From Bemisia tabaci (lineage: Eukaryota; Arthropoda; Insecta; Hemiptera; Aleyrodidae), in contig NC_092794.1 of NCBI RefSeq assembly GCF_918797505.1, positions 32,540,122-32,604,121 of the forward strand: DNA of 64,000 nt, given 5' to 3'. The position numbers were made by a program, and so were the translations under genes. Positions 23,718 through 37,000 of this stretch are shown here, piece by piece. How positions within the stretch are numbered: the first letter of the stretch is position 1; every line of letters starts with the position of its first letter. A model generated the notes under the pieces. That model saw only the letters and a program-made list of their open reading frames with translations. It was not told where the DNA came from and did not search any database.

Positions 23718-24351
23718 CTGATAAGTATACATGATAAAAAGCTGATTAAGTGGAGAACATTTTAGGCAAAATTTTAAATAAGGCGGATGAATTCATGGTC
23801 TGACCTTAATCAAAGGCGTACAAAGCCAGGGGTTTTAGAATTCACACCCAATTGGTTGGCTAACTCAGAGAATGCAAAAGAGGACCAACTATCTTCATTG
23901 TGCCTTTCAAGATACATTAATGTTAGTATCAAGACTTTTCATCACATATTCAATTTTTAACTTTAAATATTGAACTTTCTAAACTCACTCTTATCTGTAT
24001 GTATTTAGAGTGTATGCAGCTACAATTTATGAAAGATAGAATTGAACATACTGCTCTAAATATTATAATTATCACTAATTTCAAAGTCACAGGGGTACGT
24101 GCAAAAAAGGACAATTTGCCCTTGTGGCAGATACCTATGAGACTTGCCCTATTCATTCACTAGACAATACTTTATCTTTTCCCAAAGTTTCAAGCTCTCC
24201 GAAAATTTTGGGGAGACAAGACAGGCGATCAAAGTTAAAAATCGGCCAAATTTTTGGAAATTTTCTACTTGAAAACTAGGAACGTGGTTTCAACGAGCGT
24301 CTACAGCGTGGCAAAAGCTTTCAGAAAATACGTAGCATCAAATAGACTTGA

Positions 24352-27300
24352 CAGGGTATCTGGCAATATTAAAAAAAAAATCACCTGACAAATCCCTGAT
24401 TTCCCTGACAAAAACGGCAAAATAACTGGGAAAAAAATTAAAATTCTCTGACAGACTGAAAAAATAATTCCCTGACATCTCCCAGAAAAAAAGGAAAAAT
24501 ATTCTTAATTTTTCGACTTGGTTCAACTGATTAGATGTAAGTAAGAATTTCTTCATGTTTCACGAATGTAATGTAATAAATAGAGAAAAATAAATGGTAC
24601 CTGAACTTATGCGAGATATTTTTTGCTCATTTTTAAAATTTAAAAGATATTAGTAGAAATTCTGGTAGAAAGGACGACGGACCGGTCTTATGGGAAAAGT
24701 GGGCCCGGTTAAATCGGCTGGTGTTTTGATATGTTGTAGGTCTTAACCCACTGATCAGAAGTGTCAATGGGCGTTTCTTCCTATCTCGAAGTTTTACCCC
24801 CCATTTTGGGGGTCAAAGTTGCCAATTCGGCGTATAATTGGTAGTTTTGACACCCGGGTTTATTGGTCGCCTATAAGATTCTTTGATGGTTTCTTGATTC
24901 TATTGTGTCCTCTGAATAGGCTAGAGACCATTCAAACTCATAAACTGAACAATTTTGCCTTATGAGGAAGGGGGGGGGGGGGTTACGCCACCGATTTCAG
25001 AGTCGGCGAGCCGTATTAGACCGATTCTTTCGCCATGTTTTGGAGAATTTTTTATGCAAATGATTGCGACTGCATCTTGAAAGGTCGACTAAGATGCAGC
25101 TCAGAATATATCCCCGGGCGGGAGGTGGGGGGGTGCGACCGAACTCGAGCAGCGAAACTGGCTTGCGCGGGTCGGATCAAACCAATGCTTCTATTATGTT
25201 TTGGAGAACTTTTTATGCAAATGACTCAGGCTGCTTTTTGAAAGATCGACTAAGATGCAGCTCAAAATATACCTCCCCTCCCTCCCTCGAAGGGGGGGGA
25301 GGCGAAAACTGGGCCGAAAAGTCAACCGAACTCGGGCAGCGAAACTGGCTTTAGCGAGTTGCATCAAACCGATGGTTTCGTCATGTTTTGGAGACTTTTA
25401 TCCCAATGAGATGGAGCACGGAATATGCTGTATGAGAAAGGAGGCTTCTCAATCCGCACCCTCCGTCAGAATAGGATCTCTCAGCATAGGTCAGAGTGGC
25501 ACTGACACTAGTATAGTGACACTTATTAACGTGGCTAGGACGATTAAAACTTCATACCATTAAACACATCATTCAATTTTTAGCATATCCTGATTCATTT
25601 CAGAATTTCGGTGCAGGGAGGGGTTATTTGCTTTTGAAAAGAAAAAAAAATTAAAAAGAAGAAGTACATGACCTTGTTTCTTTCTTAGATTTTCTGATCA
25701 CATAAAAAAATCTCAGCGAGCTCGCCTCACTTTCTGCACTGAGAGTTTCCAGGATTTGATCCATTACTTATGGAGCTCCAGTAGAAAGAATGAAAAACCC
25801 AGAACTGGTAAAATACCTTCAGAACTGATTGCATTGTATATATTGCCTTTCTGCAAAAGCTTTGCTTTCTTCCTTGCCTTTCTTGACATTCTGCAAAAGT
25901 GTTTAATGCTCGATAATAATATGCGATTTCACTTAAAAAACCACCTAGATGATATATTTCTGAAATCAACCGACGTTATACAGGAAGCGGCAACAGTCCC
26001 GGGACAGCTGTTTATTTTTTAAACGGTTACACGTAGAAAAACGAATTTTTCTGGGATGTTCTTGGGTCAAAGTAAGCTACTTTTTGGCACTCCCCAAAAT
26101 TTGTTTGGGCCCCCCCCCCCCAGGGGAGGGCGGGGGGCAACTTTTTTTTTCAAATGGCAACCCCCCCTTTGTGATACCTCATTCGAAAGATAATAAAAAA
26201 AGAAAATTTTTGGCGCGAACCGCAGGTCAAAATGTTCATTTTTGACAAAATGGCGGCCGGTCAAAGTTCAAAATGGCGGAAATTTGGCATCTCCGTTGTT
26301 TATTGACGGATTGGTGTGAAACTCGGAATCCTATGGTTTTTTGAGATGAGAAAAACGATTCTGGCATTGGTTTTCCAGAAAAGTCAGTCCTTTTCAAAAT
26401 GGCGGCGGTCAAAATGGCGGCCTCGAGCGGGAAGTGGATATTTAGGTTGCATGTCGTTGGATTTGCATGAAACTTGGTATCTGGGGGTATTTCGGCACGA
26501 GAAGAACGAATCTTTCATTGGATATCTGAAATTTTGACAAATTCCTAAATGGCAGAGGAAAAATGGCGGGAAATCAGTTTTACGGCTGTTTACCGATGAA
26601 TTTGCATGAAATTCGATATCCTGACGGTTTTTGGCTCGTTAAAAAGGAATCTTTCATTAGATTCTTGAAATATCAAATAATTTCATGCTAATCCATCGGT
26701 AAAGAGCCGTAAAACTGATTTCCCGCAATTTTTCCGCCGCCATTTAGGAATTTGTCAAGATTTCAGATATCCAATGAAAGATTCGTTCTTCTCGTGCCGA
26801 AATACCCCCAGATACCAAGTTTCATGCAAATCCAACGATATGCAACCTAAATATCCACTTCCCGCTCGAGGCCGCCATTTTGACCGCCGCCATTTTGAAA
26901 AGGACTGACTTTTCTGGAAAACCAATGCCAGAATCGTTTTTCTCATCTCGAAAAACCATGGGATTCCGAGTTTCACACCAATCCGTCAATAAACAACGGA
27001 GATGCCAAATTTCCGCCATTTTGAACTTTGACCGGCCGCCATTTTGTCAAAAATGAACATTTTGACCTGCGGTTCGCGCCAAAAATTTTCTTTTTTTATT
27101 ATCTTTCGAATGAGGTATCACAAAGGGGGGGTTGCCATTTGAAAAAAAAAGTTGCCCCCCGCCCTCCCCTGGGGGGGCCCCCAAACAAATTTTGGGGAGT
27201 GCCAAAAAGCAGCTTACTTTGACCCAAGAACATCCCCAAAAATTCGTTTTTCTACGTGTAGCCGTTTAAAAAATAAACAGCCGTCCCGGGACTTTTGCCG

Positions 27301-28452
27301 CACCCTGGATAGTCTCAGCCATAGGAATCATCTGCACCATTAGCTGGCGCTTATAGAAATATTGGGCTCAGTCGGAAATGCGTGTTAGCTAAAATAGACC
27401 CTTGGAATTATGTATGAGTGATGGTGGTGGTAAAAAGTGCCACTATACTAGTGTTAGTGCCACACTGACCTATGCTGAGAGATCCTGTTCCAACGGAGGG
27501 TGCGGATTGAGAAGCCTCCTTTCTCATACAGCATATTCCGTGCTTCATTTCAGTCGACATTTCGAACCGCAGTCTGCTTCATTGGGATAAAAAAGTCTCC
27601 AAAACATGACGAAACCATCGGTCGGCTTTTGGGCCCAGTTTTCGCTCCCCCCCCCCCCGGAGCTGCATCTTAGTCGACCTTTCAAAAAGCAGCCTGAGTC
27701 ATTTGCATAAAAAGTTCTCCAAAACATAATAGAAGCATTGGTTTGATCCGACCCGCGCAAGCCAGTTTCGCTGCTCGAGTTCGGTCGCACCCCCCCACCT
27801 CCCGCCCGGGGATATATTCTGAGCTGCATCTTAGTCGACCTTTCAAGATGCAGTCGCAATCATTTGCATAAAAAATTCTCCAAAACATGGCGAAAGAATC
27901 GGTCTAATACGGCTCGCCGACTCTGAAATCGGTGGCGTAACCCCCCCCCCCCTTCCTCATAAGGCAAAATTGTTCAGTTTATGAGTTTGAATGGTCTCTA
28001 GCCTATTCAGAGGACACAATAGAATCAAGAAACCATCAAAGAATCTTATAGGCGACCAATAAACCCGGGTTTCAAAACTACCAATTATACGCCGAATTGG
28101 CAACTTTGACCCCCAAAATGGGGGGTAAAACTTCGAGATAGGAAGAAACGCCCATTGACACTTTTGATCAGTGGGTTAAGACCTACAACATATCAAAACA
28201 CCAGCCGATTTAACCGGGCCCACTTTTCCCATAAGACCGGTCCGTCGTCCTTTCTATGAGAGTAAAGTTCGCGAAACATTTTCCGAAAATCTCGTGTCTT
28301 TCGATTTCCTTGACGTTTCTCTGACACAAAAATCACTTGCAAAATAAAATTCCCTGACATGCCGAATTCGTGGATTCCCCGACGTTTCCCTTGATTTCCC
28401 TGACACACACAAAAAAAAATTCCCTAGCATTTCCCGGTTACTAGACACCCTG
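24352..28452. mobile_element. hAT-like MITE split by a large palindrome
   Basis: The outer ends are CAGGGTATCTGG (24352-) and the complement of CAGGGTGTCTAG (ending 28452). Both outer arms consist of CCCTGACA-type phrases in AT-rich sequence, shared with 11291-11570 and 43683-44650. The region 24666-28256 has unrelated content and appears inserted into it. No clean target duplication was seen at the outer ends. Confidence 0.5.
24666..28256. mobile_element. 3.6-kb palindromic (foldback) element
   Basis: It begins TAGAAAGGACGACGG and ends in its exact complement. The arms of about 1.6 kb run 24666-26613 and 26685-28256 with a short central spacer. The left arm has an extra block at about 25560-25985, and the right has non-matching sequence at about 27300-27420. 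Homopolymer runs differ between arms (G13 at 24970 against C12 at 27941). The inner part consists of degenerate paragraphs built around AAAATGGCGGC and TGCATGAAACTYGGTATC phrases. The duplicated ORFs on both strands are consequences of the palindrome, not genes. Confidence 0.88.
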
Positions 28453-28504
28453 TAATTGTCAAGTTAAGCTCGAATTATCGTCTCCAAAGCGCCGCAACAC
28501 TAAA

Positions 28505-28850
28505 AAGGAACCCTTTTTTTCCAGGTCCAAGCTGATTCCCAAAACAGCTCATTATTAATTTTGATGAAAAACTGATACGTTGGGCTAGATATGCCAACGC
28601 TGCTTAGCAAGACTAGTGTTGCATGTGAGAGAAACTCTTCTGGTGTTGAGCACACAGTTTGAAATAGCTGATTTTTCCAAACTTCACACCTTTTCCTTCT
28701 CATAACTTGCCACCAAAAAATTTTACCCGCAAACAAGAAAGAGCTATGATGGCTACAGCAGAATCAAGAGCAACACATCAGTTTTTCATCAAAATTAAAG
28801 GGCTATTATGGGACTTGGCCTGGACTTGAAAAAAGGGGGAATCTCGTTTA
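28505..28850. mobile_element. Small foldback element
   Basis: An arm near 28505-28585 (with TTTTGATGAAAAACTGAT) is complemented near 28775-28850; the loop is about 190 bp. No ORF. Confidence 0.65.
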
Positions 28851-28984
28851 CCGTTCTGGCCTTTCAGAGGCGATAATTCAACTTAAGACGATAATTTAAC
28901 TTAATTCAACTTGACAAAATCCTTTGATGTTACATAATTCCTTAAAGCTTATGCCACGCTTAAACACACACATTGAAACCGCAT

Positions 28985-29486
28985 TATGCCAAAGGAGGAG
29001 TATCGTTAAGGGCCTTTTCCCGCCCCACCTGGATTATGCTGAATGTTTCATATTTTCAACGTACAAGTCCTAGGTAGGCTCTATGCCAAATATTTTTTAC
29101 TGAACGGAGCTTATACAAAGGTGCAGCAGCGCCTCAAACCCAAAATCCTGGCATCAAAAATAGTTACTTTCGTCGACTTTTTCGAAAGTTATCGCTCTTT
29201 CAGCAGATGATTCCTTCGTATTTATTTGCGTACTTTCCATTTCCGGCCTTTAAAAGGGCATCCACTGAATTTTAAGGGGCTTTGCAGTCCATTGTTGCAA
29301 TGTTTGGCCCATTTTGAGGGGTTTTCTCAATTTTATACATGCATAACTCAATTTAAACTGAGAACCTTGTATGTTTTTGAAAAGAACGCAAACAAATTGA
29401 AAGGATAATGTTCATAAAAACTTTTTCCTACGTGGCCAAATTTTCGAGAAAAATTGTTCCAAAGAGCCGGAAATGGTCAAATTGAT
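28985..29486 (+). repeat. Dispersed repeat copy, GGAGGAGTATCGTTAAGGGC family
   Basis: It starts GGAGGAGTATCGTTAAGGGC near 28996, then CCCACCTGGATTATGCT, GCAGCAGCGCCTCAAACCC, and ends near GTCAAATTGATAAAT. It aligns colinearly with 63515-64000, and its first 25 bp match both ends of the palindrome at 44884-46748. Confidence 0.75.
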
Positions 29487-30756
29487 AAATTGCCACGCCT
29501 AAGGTTCAAGAAAGTGGGTTACAACTTTTGTGTTGTCGTATGTAACAGCTCTTACCCATACATACAACATGTCAAAAAAGCACAGTTGTACCTGGATTCC
29601 AACGATGTGAAAATTGATCGGGATGTCATGTTTAGCGGCCTTCTTTTACTAGAAAGGTAGCTCTTTTGAATGTTTTTCAACCTAAGTCACCCTCCATAGG
29701 TGTGTACTGTATGTACTTCTCTACATACAGTTAATTTCAGGCCATAAAAAAAGCTTCCTATGAAAGAGGTGTGTGAAAAAACGGCCAAAAATGCCTCAAG
29801 GCATTCTCGAGTTTTGAACACTTGGGGTGATACAGTATCTTTCAAGACGCCCAAAACCGGTCGCCGTTTTGCTTAGAAGCGCCGGGTTGCGACGTTGCCA
29901 TTTTTTAAAGCGGAAATCTTTAAAAATTCATATCTCCGCTGCAGCTCAATCGATTTCATTGAATTTTTTTTTTAAGATGTGCCTCTTAAACAGAGCTTTC
30001 TAATGGTGTATAGTTTTTTGGGTTTACTTGGCTTTAAGGGGCGCTTACGCGGTTTTAGCAGTTTCTGATAGACACAAAAATTTTGTTTTTATTTTACCAC
30101 GATCGTGGAATCGACGGAATCTGAACAAAAACCAGTCTAAATAAGAGTTCAGGTTCTCACCTTTCTAACGAGCACAAGATCATTCCGGGGAAACGTTCAG
30201 TTTCCGAGATATGACCGCTCAAAGTTGGTCACATGCGCTTTTGCGCAATGTGAATGCGTCTTATCACTGAATCATTCGCGAACTAGGGGTCCCTTACGTT
30301 CAATTTATATTGAAATAATTAGACAGAGCAGTAGGGTGTCCAACACGAGCCGTAAGGTGTCCAACACGAGCCGTTTTTTCATTTTCGGCTGCCGATGTGC
30401 GACGTTGCCATTTTTTGAAGTGAAAACTCTTAAAAATGCATAACTCTGCTGCATTTCAACCGATTTCGATGAACCTTTTGTTTAAAATGTTCCTCTTGAA
30501 TAGAGCTTTCTAATAGTATTTAGGTTTCTGGATTTTATTTACCTTAGGGAGGCACTTAGGTCTATCTTCCATTACAATTTTTGGCACTTCAGGACGATTT
30601 TTCTCGAAAATTTGGCAACTTAGGAAAAAGTTACAAAATGCAAGAAAACTGAAGAGTCACTTATAAAATAAGCTTGTCAGAGCAACCATTGAATCATGCC
30701 ATAAAATGTCAATCAAATGGTGTTAAGGAGGGGAGGCTTCAATTACCACACAATGA
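29487..30756. repeat. Degenerate direct repeats
   Basis: Blocks at about 29885-30063 and 30395-30580 are direct repeats: GCGACGTTGCCATTTTTT, an ATA/ACTC..GCTGCA phrase, and GAGCTTTCTAAT. A 21-bp unit GGGTGTCCAACACGAGCCG occurs twice at 30332-30373. No exon recognised. Confidence 0.6.
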
Positions 30757-32004
30757 AGGGTCATTCCATGTCAACTCAACGAGGTTTTGAACCTTGACCT
30801 CTCGGATCATGTTCAAACTTGGTGTGCTGCAAGTTCCTATTGAAAAAAAAAATATTCCCCAAATTTTAGGTCATTTGGTCGCTCCGTTAATTTTATATGG
30901 AATTTCAAAGTTTGGAAAAAACGTGGAGAGTGGGAAAAAATGTGTGTTCATACGTAATCGACCCCAAGAAATCCAAATTTGAGGGTCCCATTGTCCTCAG
31001 ATACTTTCCTGATGGGGCACAGGGGGTCTCTGAACTTTTAAATTAAACCGGTGTGTAGGTTACCCCTGTGCCCCATCAGAAAAGTGTATGAGGACAATGG
31101 GACCCTCAAATTTGGATTCCTTGAGGTCGATTCCTTATGAATACACATGTTTTCCCACTCTCCACGTCAATTTAACGAACTTGATTTTTTTGAAAGGGGG
31201 CTCTGTCCCCCACCTTTAGGGGTCAGTATTTTGGACCCGGATGGTCCGATTTTGGATTTCTTGGTGTCGATTCAGGTTAAAAATTTCCGTACGTTCTGAT
31301 TCCGATGAAATAGTTTCAAAATTTTGACATTAACCCTGACTTTTGAAGTACGGACCCCCCTTTTGCCCCCCAAGGGACGCCAGGGGGGCTCTATGACCAT
31401 GAAATTCGGATTTCTTGGGGTCGATTCCCGATTCATCCCCGCGATCCTGGACTTTTTGCGACCCAAATTGACCGAAAAAAAGGCCTGGTACGGTAGGTCT
31501 GGGCCACCCTGTATAGTAGGCACATATGATAGATTTTGAGAGGGATTATGGAACGTTTCTTGCTATAACTCAGGAACCGCTTGGCGGCCCACAATGAAAC
31601 TTTGGAAAATGCTTTAAGATTATGTAAGGATCACCTACAAAGAAAATCAAAATTTTAAAAAATGCCCATTTTGAAAAATTCAAATTTGAAAATTCAAAAT
31701 TTTCCAAAAATTTTCAAATTTTTTTTTTCTTTTTAAAGAAGAGGCTCTAAGCTTCAAAACAAGACCTGGTTCAAGTTTTTCCGATGAACCGTTGAAAAGT
31801 AACAGCCGTTCAAAGTTTTATCAGTCATAAAAAAACTCAATTTTTTCCAAACTTTGAAATTCCATATAAAATCAACGGAGCGACCAAATGACCTAAAATT
31901 TGGGGAATATTTTTTTTTCAATAGGAACTTGCAGCACACCCAGTTTGAACATGATCCGAGAGGTCAAGGTTCAAAACCTCGTTGAGTTGACATGGAATGA
32001 CCCT
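30757..32004. mobile_element. Two-layer foldback element
   Basis: The outer arms are AGGGTCATTCCATGTCAAC (30757-) and complement (to 32004), each about 170 bp. A second perfect-looking palindrome sits inside, about 30927-31170, with GGGTCCCATTGTCCTCA on both sides of a centre near 31040. No coding sequence is supported. It lies in the WDTC1 intron between exons E and F. Confidence 0.82.
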
Positions 32005-32430
32005 GAACTTTTCTCAACTCCATTTGATCTTCCAATAACACGATCAGATTCTTTTGCATGAATTACATAATGTTTGCAATTTATACTAATGATTTTATGG
32101 AGAAGGATCTAAAAATATTATTCTCCCCAAAAAACATAGTTATAAATTGTTTAAGAAAGTCGGCTTCAGCTTGTTTCTCCCACCCCCATCCCAAAGCGCA
32201 TTGTGGCTCAGGTTTAGATAAACCATCTGAGAGACATTACCTAGAACTTGATGATGCCATACCGTGCAAATCTTTTTTGTTGATGAACAAGGTGCCTCAC
32301 CCCTGCTCAAGGTTGGTGAGAATTGCGCTTGTCTGATACCTTGACTGCCAATGTATGAAGGCATGTAGTCCCCAAAAAATTCATTATGAATAATGAGGTA
32401 ATTATTGTTGCTTTTCCTTTAGGCACATAC

Positions 32431-32545
32431 CTGCAGTAAAATATTGTACACAATTTGGGGGCAAATTATCTTCTTGACTTAATTCATCCGCAACAGTTAA
32501 AAAAGAATTATTGAACAGGGAACTTGTGGACTCTAAATTTCGATT
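32431..32545 (-). CDS. WDTC1: WDTC1 (adipose) exon E
   Basis: The acceptor has a long pyrimidine tract ending TTCTTTTCTAG before 32545, phase 0. The donor GCAG|GTATGTG follows 32431, phase 1. The 38 codons end in NCVQYFTA, corresponding to the (A)QYYVAG segment of vertebrate WDTC1 just before the GHL that begins exon F. The preceding residues (Asn/Ser/Leu-rich, ELSQEDNLPP) align with the variable, proline-containing stretch before QYY. This exon is short and divergent; the call rests on the QYF-A-G signature, correct phases on both sides and position between exons D and F. Confidence 0.85.
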
Positions 32546-32599
32546 CTAGAAAAGAATAAAAAAAAAAAACAGAAAAATTATTTTCATTTTTATGTAAGC

Positions 32600-33150
32600 A
32601 AGCAAGAAAGTAAGTAAGAGCCGGGCTGACTGGCTGAGGCACCCTCTAGGGGCAAAGGCGGCTGGCATGGCATCTGCCGTCGTGCGCCCTGAGGTTGGAC
32701 TGTGCACCTTAACTCCATCGCATGATACTAACTTATCACATTTTTCTGCAAGGTTCAGCGGCCGTCCGATAAACCAAAAAAGGGTTGTATTAACAACTGT
32801 GGCAGAAGCGACAGGTCGCTGACTTTTGGAGTCCAGCCACACCCCCAACGAGTAGGACTAAGTTGTTCCAATCTCACACTGATAGGGAACGCTGGCCGGC
32901 CCACACACTACGAGTGATCAACGATTTTATCACAACCCAGTAAAACAGTGGAGACTGATTACTTAATAGATCACAGTGTCTCTCCCACACCCTGTTTCCT
33001 CAAAAGGTGGATATTGGAGTGGCATGGTCGTTCGTAGTCATGATAACTAATATTTGAGTATCCTCAAATATCAGTCACCTCTGGGGATGGAACCGTGCTG
33101 GGACCTGAGTGCTGGGAACGAACTATCTTAACCACTGAAACACTGGGGCT
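32600..33150 (-). mobile_element. tRNA-derived SINE (minus strand)
   Basis: The minus-strand head begins AGCCCCAGTGTTTCAGTGG at 33150, with a box-A-like GTTTCAGTGGTTAAGA and a box-B-like GGTTCCATCCCC (complement of 33081-33092). The body runs to about 32600 and ends in short CTTA/CTTG repeats on the minus strand, as SINE tails often do. The 3' end is about 55 bp upstream of the exon E acceptor. The exact length is uncertain and the segment could be composite. Confidence 0.6.
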
Positions 33151-34082
33151 GACTTTCAATTATTATTATGTATACATTGGGCTATGCTGTACTAATGATT
33201 GATGCAACTAGTCTCGAAACGTGTCCACAGTTGCCTCCCGGATCGGTTGAAACTGATGTTGCACCAAACAACATATCTCTTAAGGTGATGACTGGGCTCA
33301 GATGAGGTTTTTCCCTCAAAAACAAGAATTTTGCAATGGCAACTTCAAATCTCTATTTTTTTGAGATCTGTCCTCCTGGTTCCTTACCTTCTATCATTGC
33401 TTCTCATGACCTTGACTAAACCACCAGAAATTGGTCAATGGTTCATTGTCGGCTTTTTAGTTAATTTCATCCAAAACTAGTAGCGTTGTGTCAATCAGCC
33501 TATCACGCTTCTACGTCTACATCAAAATTTGCTCTCCGTAAGTTTTTTCACTTTTCCTCTGCTTCATTTGTCAGATCATAGTTGTACTTAATCCCACTTT
33601 GTCAGCCAAATTCTCTTTTTTGGTATAAGTTGATTGGTTCTTATTTTCTTCTATTTCTCTAGTCGTTGATGGAAATATTCTGCTCCTTACAACCTGTAAA
33701 TTCCCTGCCTTGCAAATAGTGGGTATGTTTTCTCTGACAACTTTCAAGTTCATTAAGCTGCGATTGTACTTATAACCTAAAAGCCGCTAATAAGACCTCG
33801 GAATCGGTTTTGTTGCTTATTGTAAAAGTCGGACGTGATACGATCTGACTCTCAGTGTTAAGTGTTTTCCTTTAAAACTTCTATCGAAATGAATCCTGAA
33901 ATCAAGATCAATACCCGCATGCAAATATGTATGCCTACTGCCAATGTGTCAAATCTTATCCAGGAATTTAGCTTTAGATAAGTAATTAAAACGTTATGAA
34001 ATAAGTTGTTTATTATTGAATGTAATACTTCACAGAATTTCCATTTTTATGGTGCTCCAGAGTAAATTACTCTCATTGCTGT
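33151..34082. other. WDTC1 intron, unassigned
   Basis: No exon, hairpin or recognised repeat. A short minus-strand ORF (33571-33753) has no family resemblance. Confidence 0.4.
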
Positions 34083-34090
34083 GTGTCCAT

Positions 34091-37000
34091 TAGGATGTCC
34101 CAAATTTGAACCATCCAAAAAAAATTTATCCGATCATCGACGTTCGATGGTGTTAGTGTGTCATTACGTTTAATATTTAATATCCCCAAATTTGAGCGAA
34201 ATCGGATGATTTATAGTGTTGCCGCGACACTGTTTTAGTTGCGGCGAAAATTTTTGAGACTTGCCTTTTTAGCGTTATGGACGCAACTTTTACAGGCAGT
34301 TAGCAGCAATTACAGGCATCAAATTGTTTTATATCGTGACTTTGCATAGTATACTCACAAGTAAAAATGTTTGTTTTGAAGTTGCAAACCTTAAAATTCG
34401 ACCTTAAACTTCGAACCCCTTAAAATCGAAAAAAACTCGATTTTTCGCTCTTAAGCTACTAGTCCAGGACTTGTAAAAAAGTTAAGGGAAAAAATCTATA
34501 ACAAGCTGATTTTTGGCGTAAGGAGTCCTTACGCCCCTTTAGTCCCCCCGGAACGGTCCTCACTGATAGCGTGACGGGTTTGGAATTGGGGGGATGGAGG
34601 GGTAAGTGATCCAAATCAGCTTTGCCAGCCAAAACACAAGAACGGTTGCTCATGTCTTTACGAATGGCTCCATTTTCTGAATCCTTGTAAAATTTTGGAG
34701 CGATGTATGTCTCGTTACCGTTTTTCCGCAGCCCCCAGTGCCCTAACCCCCCCCCCCCCCCATTGCAAAATAATTCATTTCGCGGCATATTTTTTATAAT
34801 AATTCTGCAGCGAAAGTTTGATCAGAGCCTATTTAACAATGAATGCTGCTTTAAATGCCACTCTGAGCTGTTGGTACGATTTAATGTGAGCTAATTGACT
34901 ACTACTCTCGCGTCGAGGTCCGTGAGGGGCGGAAAGAACCCCCGAACATCGCGCATCGGTAGAAAATGCAATCGTGACGAAGGGGTGTTCAACCGTGTTT
35001 CTCAAAACTGATCGTGCAGACTTGAACCTCTATGAAAATGATTTAGGATTCGAAGCATAGGTTAAGTGAAAAATGAACTAAGGGCAAGGGAGGGGGTTGT
35101 CACCTGCAAAGTGAGGACCATCTCCCACCCCTCAAGAATGCCCCCACCCTTAGCAATACCCAAGGCGAGGAAAACAGTTTAGTCAAGTTCCTCAGGTTTA
35201 AGTCAAAATATTCCAGAGCAGGATTAGACTACAATATTTCCTTCTAACATAATCTACACTCACTGTTTTCCTCGCCTTGCGTATTGCTGACAGTGGGGGC
35301 ATTTTTGAGTTTTTTTTTTTTTTTTTTTTTTTTTTTATTCTAAAAAAGAGTTTACAAAGAGTATACAAAATGAAAATTACATGCGAAAATGATAATAAAT
35401 TGGCAGGGATATTAAGACAAATTTAAGATTCTACAGCAGAAAAACATGAGGACATTAAGACAGCAGATCAGGCCCAAAAGAGTGTGATAAAATAGAAGAC
35501 TTTAAATGAAGACAGCCAATGATTAGAGAGCATGTAGGAAGACTGGAGGTAGTGTAGGTTAAGGCATTAAACAAAGCGTAGAGAGAGATTTAGAGCCAGA
35601 AAGTTAAGTCTGAGAGAGCTAAGTAAGGACCTTAATTTGATGTAGAAGACTGCCCGGCTGCACCTTTCGGTATATCAACGGGTGATTTTTGAGGAGTGGG
35701 GAGGGTCTTCACTTTGCAGGTGACAACCCCCTCTCTTGCCGTTGATTCATTTTTTTTTCACTTAACCTATGCTTTGAATCCTAAATCATTTTCATAGAGG
35801 TTCAAGTCTGCACGATCAGTTTTGAGAAACACGGTTGAACACCCCTTCGTCATGATTGCATTTTCTACCGATGTTCGGGGGTTCTCCCCGCCCCTCACGA
35901 ATCTCGGCGCGAGAATAGTAGTCAAAGAGCTGACATTAAATCGTACCAGCAGCTCAGAGTGACATTTAAATCAGCATTTATCGTTGAACAGGCCCTGATT
36001 CTTGAAATTGAGGACACCGCACCAAGAACAGCCTATAACTGGAAACCGCGTTTTCAGAAAAACGCATTTAAAGTTTTGTTTTTAATGTACTGCGCAGACT
36101 TTTCTATACAGGTACCCTATTTTGGTGTTTTTGGGTGACCTAACCCTTCTTTGAAGGATGCTGGGTAGATTTTGCGATACATTTTGGGTTTACACTCTGA
36201 TATATTTAATTTAAAAAAGCGGTTTATAGGCCATTATTATGCCCAACAGTCATTTTGGTGGCAATATGAAGTATAAATCATTTTAATCGCGCATGATTAA
36301 CACAAAATGAAAGAATATCGATAGTGAGTAAAGAAAGGGGTAACTAGCACCTTAAAGACCCTTAAGTTTATAGGCCCGTATTACGCCCAATAGTCATTTT
36401 GGTGGCAATATGCGAAGTATACATTTTTGGAGGAATGGATAGTTTGAGAGGAGAATAAATTATTTCAATAGCTCGTTTTTCTGAAATAAAAACAAATTTT
36501 CATAAAATGAGATCAAAAAATAAAATAATTCAGTCTCCTTTGGAGAATGATAAGGCCGCGCATAAAGGTCGTTCTTGCACCCATCGATCCAGAGGCCTGA
36601 CTCAACTTGGAAAAAAAAGGTTTTTCGACCTCGAGCCGTTCCCTATCTATATTCAATCGCTACCACAGCATAGTCCAGGGTACGTAGAATCCGAAAAGCA
36701 GATGGTCGTAATAACGACCTATACGTCTATGCGTTGTTGCGGTGTCCTCAATTGTAGGATTCCGTGATTAGGCCGATTTGGCCGTTTTGTTGTAGGGTCC
36801 TCATAAGGTTTGCAATGTCAAAACAAACATTATTACTTGTGAATATACTATGCGAAGTCACGATAAAAAACAATTTGATGCCTGTAATTGCTGCTAACTG
36901 CCTGTAAAAGTTGCGTCCATAACGCTAAAAAGGCAAGTCTCAAAAATTTTCGCCGCAACTAAAACAGCGTTGCGGCAACACTAAAAATCATCCAATTTCG

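Noticed and set aside
25035..27888. Paired ORFs repeated on both strands (68-104 residues)
   Set aside because: Created by the 24666-28256 palindrome; low-complexity, Gly-run encoded by poly-G.
32058..32336. 92-residue plus-strand ORF near WDTC1 exon E
   Set aside because: Cys/His content looked interesting, but there is no recognisable domain, no splice context and no repeat of it elsewhere; the opposite strand is also open.
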